A stretch of 14,017 nucleotides of DNA from positions 1-14,017 of the forward strand of contig JAJAZI010000002.1 of the NCBI GenBank assembly GCA_026785785.1, given 5' to 3'. The DNA is from Microbacteriaceae bacterium (GTDB lineage: Bacteria; Actinomycetota; Actinomycetes; Actinomycetales; Microbacteriaceae). Below, one piece after another: positions 7,560 to 13,876 of this stretch (position 1 is the first letter of the stretch; every line of letters begins with the position of its first letter). The position numbers and the translations under genes were made by a program. The notes below the pieces were generated by a model. That model worked only from the letters and a program-made list of their open reading frames with translations. It was not told the DNA's origin and searched no databases.

Positions 7560-8093
7560 ATGTCTGATCCCCGCGACGACGGTCCCGTCGATCCGAATCG
7601 ACCGCCCGACTCCACCACCCCGCCGCCGGTGCCGCCCGCCCCCGAGGACGGCGGGTATTCGCAGCCCGCCTCCGGCTCGGTGCCCTACGGGTCCCAGTCG
7701 TCGCAGCCCACGGGGTCCTCGCAGCCGAGCGGCTACGCGCAGGCCGGCGGCTACGGCCAACCCGCCGGCTACGCGCAGCCCACCTACGGCGCGTCGGCCC
7801 CGTCGAAGACGCTCAGCCTCATCGGAATGATCGCGGGAATCGTCGGTCTGCTCGGCTCCGGGATCGCGATCGTGCCGATCATCGGCTCGATCCTCGGGCT
7901 GTTCATCCCCGCCGCCGCCATCGTGCTCGGCTTCCTCGGCAAGAACCGCGAGGGAGCCCTGGCTCGCCCGTTCTGGCTCACCGCTCTCATCACCGGCTTC
8001 ATCGGGGTCGCAATCGCACTCGTCGCGCTGGTGATCTGGATCATCCTCTTCAGTGTGGGCAGCGGCACGGACTTCACGGGCTTAGACTCCTAG
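7560..8093 (+). CDS. Small membrane protein with Pro/Gln/Gly/Tyr-rich N-terminus (DUF4190-like)
   Basis: I do not recognise a specific function. The 177-residue product has two parts. Residues 1 to about 82 are disordered and rich in Pro, Ser, Gln, Gly and Tyr, with repeated short units such as QPSGYAQ, GGYGQPAGYAQP and SSQPTGSSQPSG. After SAPSKTLSLIGM come hydrophobic segments at about 84-106, 108-127 and 140-166, separated by a short basic loop (GKNREGALARP), and a short polar tail ends at TDFTGLDS. This layout is common in actinobacterial membrane proteins annotated as DUF4190-type. The ATG at 7560 follows AAGGAG at a spacing of 7 bases. It has its own promoter and converges on the methyltransferase gene. 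Confidence 0.85.
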   Translation: MSDPRDDGPVDPNRPPDSTTPPPVPPAPEDGGYSQPASGSVPYGSQSSQPTGSSQPSGYAQAGGYGQPAGYAQPTYGASAPSKTLSLIGMIAGIVGLLGSGIAIVPIIGSILGLFIPAAAIVLGFLGKNREGALARPFWLTALITGFIGVAIALVALVIWIILFSVGSGTDFTGLDS

Positions 8094-8100
8094 TCCGCGC

Positions 8101-8123
8101 CACGCGGGTTCGTTCACCGCGTG
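8101..8123. terminator. Bidirectional terminator hairpin between convergent genes
   Basis: CACGCGG (8101-8107) and CCGCGTG (8117-8123) are perfect inverted copies around a 9-base loop. The hairpin fills the 30-base gap between two convergent stop codons and touches the stop of the reverse gene. It would serve both transcripts. There is no T-tract. Confidence 0.6.
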
Positions 8124-9311
8124 CTACGCCCGCTCGACCAGCAGTGCGCAGTGCCGCCCCGCGACGCGGGTGACGATGAGGGTGCCGCTCGCGGCGCCCT
8201 TGAGGGCGAGCTTTTTGCGCAGCTGAGCCGGATCGACGTCGACGCCGCGCTTTTTGATCTCGAGTGTTCCGATGCCGCGGGCCGCGAGCTCCCGCTTGAG
8301 GGTGCGCTCGTCGAACGGCAGAACCTCGATGACCTTGAAGGCGCGCGCGAACGGCGTCGGCACGAGCTCGTCCGCGGTCAGGTAGGCGATTCCGGTGCTG
8401 AGCATGCTCGCGCCGATCTGCCGGGCGAGGTCGCCGATCAGGCGTGCCCGGATCACGGCGCCATCCGGCTCGTAGACGAACTGGCCGAGGGTTCCCGTCT
8501 CGACGTCCTCGCTGTCGGTGGCGCCGGTCAGCTCCGCCATGCCGTGGTCGCCGATCACGAGCGCCGCGCGCCGGATGCCGGAACGGGCGGCGGCCCCGAA
8601 CCACACGCCGAGCTCGACGACCTCCCGGTCGACCGAGATCCACTGCGCCTCGGCGTCGGCCGGGATGAGGTCGCGGTCGACGCCGGGACCGAGCTTGATG
8701 CCCGTCGGCATCCGCTCGCCGAGGCCGAAGGCAAAATCGAGCGGCGGCGAGAAGTCGGCGGGGTCGCGCAGCCGCGACGTGTTCTGGTGGCCGGCGGTGC
8801 GGCGAGCGGGGTCGAGGAACACCGCATCGACCTCGTCGAGCGGCACGGCGACGGCATCGGCGTGCACCACGGTGACGTTGTCCCACGGGGCGAGGTTGTA
8901 GGCGGCGATCGCCGCGGTCACCTCGTCGCGTTCGACCGCGGTCACGCGCACGTCGAGGGCGGCTAGCGCGAGGGCGTCCGCGCCGATCCCGCAGCCCAGA
9001 TCGGCGACCGAGGTGAGGCCCGCGTCGCGGAAGCGCCCGGCGTGCAGCGCCGCCACGCTCAGCCGAGTGGCCTGCTCCAGACCGGCCTCGGTGAACAGCA
9101 TCCGCTCGGCGAACGACCCGAACTTGCCCGCGGCCTTCGCCCGCAGCTTCGACTGGTTCAGCACTGCCGCGACCATGCCGGGGGAGTGCCCGGCGGCACG
9201 CAGCTCGCTCACCATGCGCACGACATCGGCCTTGGCGTCGTAGGGTTCGAGCGAATCGAGCAGCCGAAGCCCGTCGGCGGACAGCACTTCGAGCAGCTCG
9301 GAGGTCTCCAT
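8124..9311 (-). CDS. Class I SAM-dependent methyltransferase with THUMP-like C-terminal domain
   Basis: The 395-residue product has an alpha-helical N-terminal region (1 to about 95) and a Rossmann methyltransferase core. SAM motif I is VADLGCGIGAD (102-112), with an acidic end of strand 2 at VERDE (126-130). The motif IV-like FLDPARR (165-171) sits where nucleic-acid N-methyltransferases carry DPPY. The last 75 residues (RAFKVIEVLPFDERTLKREL through CALLVERA, with IKKRGVDVDPAQLRKKL) look like the THUMP-like domain found at the end of this actinobacterial family, which suggests RNA binding. The substrate is not known to me, but tRNA or rRNA is a reasonable inference. The ATG at 9309-9311 follows an AAAGGATGG ribosome binding site. 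It is divergent from groES and shares the CIRCE-bearing intergenic region. Confidence 0.9.
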   Translation of the reverse strand: METSELLEVLSADGLRLLDSLEPYDAKADVVRMVSELRAAGHSPGMVAAVLNQSKLRAKAAGKFGSFAERMLFTEAGLEQATRLSVAALHAGRFRDAGLTSVADLGCGIGADALALAALDVRVTAVERDEVTAAIAAYNLAPWDNVTVVHADAVAVPLDEVDAVFLDPARRTAGHQNTSRLRDPADFSPPLDFAFGLGERMPTGIKLGPGVDRDLIPADAEAQWISVDREVVELGVWFGAAARSGIRRAALVIGDHGMAELTGATDSEDVETGTLGQFVYEPDGAVIRARLIGDLARQIGASMLSTGIAYLTADELVPTPFARAFKVIEVLPFDERTLKRELAARGIGTLEIKKRGVDVDPAQLRKKLALKGAASGTLIVTRVAGRHCALLVERA

Positions 9312-9344
9312 CGCCCCATCCTTTCACTCCCGCCGACGCACTCG

Positions 9345-9371
9345 CTGGCACTCCAATTGCGGGAGTGCTAA
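9345..9371 (+). promoter_or_regulatory. CIRCE operator 1 (HrcA binding site) upstream of groES
   Basis: CTGGCACTC (9345-9353), a 9-base spacer and GAGTGCTAA (9363-9371) match the CIRCE consensus TTAGCACTC-N9-GAGTGCTAA with two mismatches, both in the left arm. HrcA would repress groES here and release it on heat shock. The spacer holds the candidate -35 of the promoter. Confidence 0.92.
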
Positions 9372-9386
9372 CGAAACCCGTAAGCT
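9357..9386 (+). promoter_or_regulatory. Candidate groES promoter lying between the two CIRCE repeats
   Basis: TTGCGG (9357-9362) and TAAGCT (9381-9386) are 18 bases apart and fit a sigma70-type promoter. Transcription would begin near 9393, inside the second repeat. HrcA bound at either repeat would block this promoter. Confidence 0.55.
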
Positions 9387-9390
9387 GCTT

Positions 9391-9417
9391 CTGGCACTCT
9401 CACCATGAGTGTGCCAA
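9391..9417 (+). promoter_or_regulatory. Imperfect CIRCE-like operator 2 upstream of groES
   Basis: CTGGCACTC (9391-9399) repeats the left arm of CIRCE 1 exactly, and GTGTGCCAA (9409-9417) resembles the right arm with two mismatches, at the standard 9-base spacing. Paired CIRCE elements are known before groES in other actinobacteria. Confidence 0.75.
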
Positions 9418-9453
9418 CCCAAAAGCCACTTAGTACTGAGAAAGAGGTCAACT

Positions 9454-9750
9454 GTGTCGGTCTCCATCAAGCCGCTCGAAGATCGCATTGTGATCAAGCA
9501 GGTCGAGGCGGAGCAGACAACTGCTTCCGGTCTCGTCATCCCGGACACCGCGAAGGAGAAGCCCCAGGAGGGCGAGGTCGTCGCGGTCGGACCGGGTCGC
9601 ATCGATGACAACGGCAACCGCGTTCCCCTCGACATCGCCGTCGGCGACAAGGTCATCTACTCCAAGTACGGCGGAACCGAGGTGAAGTACGGCGGGGACG
9701 ACCTGCTCGTTCTCTCGGCTCGCGACGTGCTCGCGGTCGTCGTCCGCTAA
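9454..9750 (+). CDS. groES: 10 kDa co-chaperonin GroES
   Basis: GroES forms the heptameric lid of the GroEL folding chamber. The 98-residue product has the normal length. It begins [20 protein letters not shown], continues with the mobile loop [19 protein letters not shown] (about 22-40), and has [21 protein letters not shown] and [19 protein letters not shown], ending [15 protein letters not shown]. The GTG at 9454 is chosen because it gives the family N-terminus and follows AGAGG (9442-9447 region). An upstream in-frame start would add unrelated residues that overlap the CIRCE 2 element. No groEL follows; a terminator and then a transporter gene do, so groEL must be elsewhere. Heat-shock control by HrcA is indicated by the two upstream CIRCE-type repeats. 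Confidence 0.97.
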   Translation: MSVSIKPLEDRIVIKQVEAEQTTASGLVIPDTAKEKPQEGEVVAVGPGRIDDNGNRVPLDIAVGDKVIYSKYGGTEVKYGGDDLLVLSARDVLAVVVR

Positions 9751-9767
9751 CACCAGCACTTCCTCGT

Positions 9768-9797
9768 AAGGCCCGCCCGGTTCGCCGGGTGGGCCTT
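9768..9797 (+). terminator. Strong terminator of groES with UUCG tetraloop
   Basis: AAGGCCCGCCCGG (9768-9780) pairs with CCGGGTGGGCCTT (9785-9797) over 13 base pairs with one G-U pair, around a TTCG loop, and is followed by CGTCGTTT. This is a classic stable hairpin 17 bases after the groES stop. Confidence 0.93.
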
Positions 9798-9811
9798 CGT
9801 CGTTTGAGGGG

Positions 9812-9817
9812 TAGCAT
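9812..9817 (+). promoter_or_regulatory. Candidate -10 element for leaderless rarD transcription
   Basis: TAGCAT fits TANNNT and is followed by 7 bases before the GTG at 9825. No Shine-Dalgarno sequence is present in those 7 bases. It begins only 14 bases after the groES terminator, so rarD has its own start. No good -35 is visible. Confidence 0.5.
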
Positions 9818-9824
9818 TCCTCAA

Positions 9825-10775
9825 GTGCCGGATGCCGCGAACCCCAAGTCCCCGCTGGAGGCGATCGCGGCCACGCGTCGCGCCGGATTCGTCCAGGCGG
9901 TCTCTGCCTACGGGCTGTGGGGTCTGCTCCCGGTCTACTTCCTGCTGCTCGCTCCGACCGGTCCGTTCGAGATCGTCGCTGCCCGCATCCTGTTCTCCCT
10001 CGTTTTCTGCGCGATCCTGCTGAGCGCGACGCGGCGGTGGACGGCCGTGATGCGGATCGCGCGCCAGCCGCGGCTGCTGTTCACGATGGCGCTCGCCGGC
10101 GCGTTCATCTACGTCAACTGGCAGGTGTACATCTTCGCGGTGCTTACCGACCGCGTGCTCGAGGGTGCGCTGGGCTACTTCATCAACCCGATCGTCACGG
10201 TGCTGCTCGGGGTACTCATCCTGCGCGAGCGGCTGCGCCGTCTGCAGTGGGTCGCGGTCAGCATCAGCTTCGTCGCGGTGCTCATGCTCGCGATCGGGTA
10301 CGGCGAGTTCCCCTGGATCTCGCTTGCCCTCGCGCTCTCGTTCGGCTTCTACGGCCTCATCAAGAAGCGGGTCGGCCCGCGGGTGGATGCCGTCAGTGGG
10401 CTCACCCTGGAGACGGCGTGGCTCGCCCCCGTCGCCATCCTCCAACTCGCGCTCGTCGCCGCGACCACGGGCATCACGATCGGCACCGTCAGCGTGACAC
10501 ACACGATCCTCATCGTCGGCTCCGGGGTCATCACGGCCGTCCCGCTGCTGCTGTTCGCGGGCGCGGCCAGGCGGCTTCCGCTCATCTCGCTCGGCCTGAT
10601 CCAGTACCTCGCCCCGTTGATCCAATTCGCGTTTGGGGCCTTCGTGCTGCGCGAGGCGATGCCGCCGGAGCGCTGGGTCGGATTCGGTCTCGTCTGGGTG
10701 GCCCTCGCAGTGCTCACCTTCGACCTGATCCGGAGCGGCAGGGCGGCCAGGCGCGGCATTCCCCTGCTCACCTGA
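9825..10775 (+). CDS. rarD: EamA/DMT-family permease of the RarD type
   Basis: The 316-residue product is an integral membrane protein with about ten hydrophobic segments in two EamA repeats. The RarD-type signatures are AYGLWGLLPVYFLLL near the N-terminus, EIVAARILFSLVF, then NWQVYIFAVLTDRVLEGALGYFINP and VTVLLGVLILRERLRRLQW. The second half has FGFYGLIKKR and LISLGLIQYLAPLIQFAFG. These match the E. coli RarD pattern (NWLLFIWAV, LEASLGYFINPL) as I remember it. RarD proteins are named for chloramphenicol sensitivity, but the transported compound is not established. I choose the GTG at 9825, which gives a short polar N-terminus before the first helix and has a TAGCAT -10 seven bases upstream. 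The next upstream in-frame start (9789) lies inside the groES terminator. Confidence 0.92.
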   Translation: MPDAANPKSPLEAIAATRRAGFVQAVSAYGLWGLLPVYFLLLAPTGPFEIVAARILFSLVFCAILLSATRRWTAVMRIARQPRLLFTMALAGAFIYVNWQVYIFAVLTDRVLEGALGYFINPIVTVLLGVLILRERLRRLQWVAVSISFVAVLMLAIGYGEFPWISLALALSFGFYGLIKKRVGPRVDAVSGLTLETAWLAPVAILQLALVAATTGITIGTVSVTHTILIVGSGVITAVPLLLFAGAARRLPLISLGLIQYLAPLIQFAFGAFVLREAMPPERWVGFGLVWVALAVLTFDLIRSGRAARRGIPLLT

Positions 10776-10849
10776 CGACGCACGAAAATATCGAGTTTCG
10801 CGGTGCGGACAGCCGAGTACCGCCGCGTTTGATCGTCCGGATGGTGAAA

Positions 10850-10882
10850 TGTAACGATTTCGTCGCGTTACACGCCTGTAAC
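10850..10882. promoter_or_regulatory. Array of three alternating TGTAAC/GTTACA half-sites (operator candidate)
   Basis: TGTAACG (10850-10856) and CGTTACA (10866-10872) are perfect inverted 7-mers 9 bases apart. A third half-site TGTAAC (10877-10882) is inverted again, 4 bases after the second. The last pair can also be read as GTTAC-N6-GTAAC, which resembles the actinobacterial GlnR box GTNAC-N6-GAAAC. The array ends about 30 bases upstream of the -10 of the solute-binding-protein gene, a position suited to an activator. The regulator itself is an inference. Confidence 0.6.
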
Positions 10883-10912
10883 TCGGTTGTATTGTGTCGG
10901 CGCGCCCGTCTC

Positions 10913-10918
10913 TATACC
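10913..10918 (+). promoter_or_regulatory. Candidate -10 element of the solute-binding-protein gene
   Basis: TATACC is the best -10-like hexamer in the 198-base gap before this gene. Possible -35 hexamers TTGTAT (10887-10892) and TTGTGT (10892-10897) give spacers of 20 and 15 bases, neither ideal. A weak -35 would fit a promoter that needs an activator. The leader would be about 50 bases. Confidence 0.45.
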
Positions 10919-10973
10919 TTCAGAGAACAGGCGTGGTATCTCTGTGCCTGCAATCACAACATCAAGGAGCACA

Positions 10974-12263
10974 ATGAGCGCATTCCTGAAGGGCTCACAG
11001 CCGACCCGCTCGAACGCCTTCTCTACGGGCATTAAGGTTCTCGCGGCTTCCGCGAGCATCCTGCTGCTGGCATCCTGTGCCGGTTCGCCCGCCGAAGACG
11101 ACGAGGGCGACGGTCCAGCAACGTCCGGCCGCGCGGCTGACGGCGTACTGACCGTCGGAACCGTTCTTCCGCAGACGGGTAACCTCGCGTTCCTCGGCCC
11201 GCCCGAGTTCGCCGGTGTCGATCTGGCCGCAGCCGAGATCGGCGAGTCCGACTTCGAGTTCGACGTCAAGGTCATCCACAAGGACTCCGGTGACGCTGAC
11301 ACCGACATCGCAACGCAGTCGGCAGGCGAGCTCATCGACGCCGACGCCGACATCGTTGTTGGCGCCGCTTCATCGGGTGTCTCGTTCACGTTCGTCGACC
11401 AGCTCATCGCAGCTGGCGTCGTGCAGATCTCGCCGGCGAACACCTCGCCCGACTTCTCCGAGTACGCCGACGACGGATGGTACTGGCGTACCGCCCCGAG
11501 CGACGTGCTCCAGGGTCGCGTGCTCGGAAACCTCATGGTCGGTGATGGCGCCGAGAAGGTCGGGATCATCTACATCAACGACCCTTACGGAACCGGTCTC
11601 GAAGAGAACGCCACGATCGCCATCGAGGCCGCTGGCGGCGAGGTGAGCGCTTCGGTTCCCTACAACACCGGTGACACGCAGTTCACGTCGATCGTCGACG
11701 AGGTGCTCGCGAGCGGTCCTGACGCGATCGCCGTCATCGCCTTCGCCGAGACCGCCTCGATCATCCCCGAGCTCGTGAACACGCAGGGCTTCGCGTCTGA
11801 CAAGGTCTACTTCGTCGACGGAAACCTCTCGAACAGCTACGAGTTCCCCGAGGGAACTCTCGATGGCGCCAAGGGAACCCTCCCGGGTAACTTCGCCACC
11901 GACGAGTTCCGCGAGCGTCTGCTCGAGATCGACCCGGCGCTCACGGACTTCAGCTACTCGGCCGAGTCCTACGACGCCGTCATCCTCGCCGCGCTCGCCG
12001 CGGCCCAGGGCGGCAGCGACGACCCGACCACGATCCGTGACAACCTCAAGGACGTTTCCGAGGGTGGCACGAAGTGCGAGACGTTCGCGGACTGTCTCGC
12101 ACTCCTCGCGGACGGCGAAGACATCGACTACGACGGCCCCTCGGGACCGATCACCTTCGATGACAACGGCGACCCCACCGAGGCGTACGTCGGTATCTAC
12201 CAGTACGGAGCGGACAACCGCTACGTGCCGCTGAACGCGGAGTTCGGTAGCCTCGCGGAGTAA
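10974..12263 (+). CDS. ABC transporter solute-binding lipoprotein, branched-chain amino acid type (Peripla_BP_6)
   Basis: The 429-residue product has a lipoprotein signal peptide: basic residues, a hydrophobic stretch IKVLAASASILLL, and the lipobox LASC with Cys35, so it should be lipid-anchored outside the membrane. An acidic linker (AEDDEGDG) follows. The mature part begins LTVGTVLPQTGNLAFLGPPEFAGV, the usual LivJ/LivK-like start. It continues with DIVVGAASSGVSF, VVQISPANTSP, VGIIYINDPYGTG, PDAIAVIAF and YDAVILAALAAAQ, typical of the type I periplasmic-binding fold. Two cysteines at KCETFADC may form a disulfide. The ATG follows AAGGAG (10964-10969) at 4 bases, slightly close. No permease or ATPase genes adjoin; a terminator follows directly. 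The ligand is unknown; amino acid, amide or urea are possibilities. Confidence 0.92.
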   Translation: MSAFLKGSQPTRSNAFSTGIKVLAASASILLLASCAGSPAEDDEGDGPATSGRAADGVLTVGTVLPQTGNLAFLGPPEFAGVDLAAAEIGESDFEFDVKVIHKDSGDADTDIATQSAGELIDADADIVVGAASSGVSFTFVDQLIAAGVVQISPANTSPDFSEYADDGWYWRTAPSDVLQGRVLGNLMVGDGAEKVGIIYINDPYGTGLEENATIAIEAAGGEVSASVPYNTGDTQFTSIVDEVLASGPDAIAVIAFAETASIIPELVNTQGFASDKVYFVDGNLSNSYEFPEGTLDGAKGTLPGNFATDEFRERLLEIDPALTDFSYSAESYDAVILAALAAAQGGSDDPTTIRDNLKDVSEGGTKCETFADCLALLADGEDIDYDGPSGPITFDDNGDPTEAYVGIYQYGADNRYVPLNAEFGSLAE

Positions 12264-12291
12264 TTCGCACCAGCACCACGCGTGAACCATG

Positions 12292-12321
12292 GAGGGGCTC
12301 GGCCGAAAGGTCGGGCCCCTC
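12292..12321 (+). terminator. Terminator with GAAA tetraloop after the solute-binding-protein gene
   Basis: GAGGGGCTCGGCC (12292-12304) pairs with GGTCGGGCCCCTC (12309-12321) over 13 positions, two of them G-U, around a GAAA loop. It begins 29 bases after the stop codon and shows that the gene is not transcribed together with anything downstream. There is no T-tract. Confidence 0.85.
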
Positions 12322-12519
12322 TGTCGCGCGCGGGGACATACTGCGGATAGCGCGTTCTGGCGCACAGCATCGACAGAATCTGGGGCGATGCACATGCGGC
12401 ATCCGAGTTCACGGAACCCCGGGACCGGCGCGACGGAGCAGAGCGATCGCGGGCAAACCGGCCTGCGGTCCTGGTGTTCAGCGGCGGGGGCGGGGGATGC
12501 GATGTACCGTCGGGGCTCG
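12322..12519. other. Intergenic stretch with no gene seen
   Basis: These 198 bases lie between the terminator and the stop codon of the reverse TetR remnant. A forward open frame crosses the region, but its product has no recognisable motif, no ribosome binding site and overlaps the remnant antisense. No clear hairpin, promoter or repeat was seen. Confidence 0.5.
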
Positions 12520-12948
12520 TCAGCAGCTCGCGACGGTGAGTCTTTCGGTAATCAATGCTGTCAGTGTGGCGGGGTCTGTCGGTGGAGTGAGGGTGCCGCT
12601 GAGCCAGATGCTCGCAAGTCCGTGAACGATCGCGAATGCAGCGTAGGTGTCAGCTTCATGCGCGATTGGTGATTCGGCCGTGGATGCGGCCGCGAGGGCT
12701 GAGGAAAGTAGCGTCCATGCGCGCTGACGCGCGCCAGTCAGTTCCGGGGATGACTCGTCAACAAGTCGTGGCTGCCACATGACGGCGTAATGCCCGGGAT
12801 GGGCCAGAGCCCATGCGACGTAGGCGTTGCCCATCGCCTTGATGTCCGCAGGATGGGCGTCGAGGACATCGGTGAGGGCGGCGAACCCTTCCGTAGCCAG
12901 TGCGGTGAGCAGCTGCTCGCGTGTGCCAAAGTGATGCAGCAGACCCAA
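12520..12948 (-). pseudogene. TetR-family regulator missing its N-terminal DNA-binding part
   Basis: On the reverse strand about 142 codons encode the greater part of a TetR protein. The first recognisable piece is LGLLHHFGTREQLLTAL, the end of the helix-turn-helix region where TetR proteins normally read GLLYHHFGSREEL. The ligand-binding region follows with WALAHPGHYAVMW and AIVHGLASIWLSG, which resemble the WHG-type C-terminal domain, and the stop is at 12520-12522. The first 35-40 residues, with most of the helix-turn-helix, are missing. Upstream of about 12949 the sequence is instead a relaxase-helicase fragment on the other strand. The open frame continues through that fragment only as an antisense artefact. 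The remnant could not bind DNA as a normal TetR, and its original target is unknown. Confidence 0.82.
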
Positions 12949-12969
12949 CCTCGCAGCATCCCAGGCAGC

Positions 12970-13876
12970 GTGTATCCGTTGGATGCCGCCCAGGTGGAGT
13001 TGGCCCGCCGCTTCGCGTCCGGTGGCCGCCTCCTTGAGGTTGGGATCGGCCCGGCCGGAACGGGCAAGACCACGGCGATGCGGGCGTTCGCCCGCGCCGT
13101 CGAAGCAGGCGGCGGCCGGGCCCTCGCCCTCGCCCCGACCGCGGCCGCATCCACCGTCCTGGCCGAAGAAATTGGGGTAGAGGCCGAGACCGCGCACAAA
13201 CTTGTCGACGTCCACCGCAACGGGTCCCCGGAACAGCACGCATCCGACCAATACCGCATCGACACCAACACCGTGCTCCTCATCGACGAGGCCGGCATGG
13301 CCTCCACACCATTGCTCGCCGATGTGCTCGAACTGGCTCGGAAGCACGGTGCGACGATCCGTCTTCTGGGGGACCCGGCGCAACTGGCCGCCGTCGAATC
13401 CGGTGGCGCGTTGCGCCTGATCGAGCAGCGCGTGGGCGCCAGCTACCTCGATCAGGTCCACCGCTTCGTCAACACGGACGAAGCGAGCGCGTCGCTTCTT
13501 CTGCGGGACGGGGCAAACAGTGCGCTGGAGTACTACGTCACCGCTGACCGCACCCGGGGCGGCATCCGGCAAAGCATGCTCGAAGAGATCTACATCGCCT
13601 GGGCGGCCGACCGTAGCGCTAACCGGCATTCGATCATGGTCGCGGGAACCAACGACGAGGTCGCCGCGTTGAACGCCCGCGCCCGCCTGGACCTGATCGC
13701 CCAAGGCGCCGTCGGCAAGGGTGGGGCGTTACTCCACGACGGGAACAAAGCCGGCCTGAACGATGTGGTCGTGACGCGTCAGAACGACCGGACGTTGCGC
13801 TCAAACCAGGGCAAGGACTTCGTCGCCAACGGTGACCTCTGGACCGTCCTCAGCCACGACGACGGTCACCTCAAAG
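12970..13876 (+). pseudogene. Fragment of a TraA/MobF-type conjugative relaxase: helicase (AAA_30) part only
   Basis: The forward frame encodes a superfamily I helicase segment of the type fused to MobF/TrwC relaxases (TraA of actinobacterial and rhizobial plasmids). It begins with LDAAQVELARRFAS and has Walker A GPAGTGKTTAM, Walker B VLLIDEAGMAS, motif III LLGDPAQLAAVESGG, DQVHRF and VAALNARARLDL. Such proteins are usually over 1000 residues, with the relaxase domain in front and motifs V/VI (TTHRAQG-like) behind; both ends are absent. The left end is a junction with the TetR remnant, somewhere in 12949-12970. At the right the homology stops at LWTVLSHDDGHLKV, where an IS3-type end begins at about 13877. 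The open frame reads on into the IS to 13983. It also extends left to an ATG at 12790, but that part is antisense to TetR. It is probably a dead remnant of a conjugative element. Confidence 0.8.

Noticed and set aside
9747..10625. Reverse open frame of 292 codons opposite rarD
   Set aside because: The product is an Asp/Arg/Glu/Gln-rich string with no motif and is antisense to a clear membrane protein.
10796..10827. Possible rarD terminator around GCGGT...ACCGC
   Set aside because: The stem is only 5 bp with a long loop and lies well after the stop, which is not enough to call.
12790..12969. Extending the relaxase-helicase gene left to the ATG at 12790
   Set aside because: That part has no helicase homology and lies antisense to the convincing TetR remnant.
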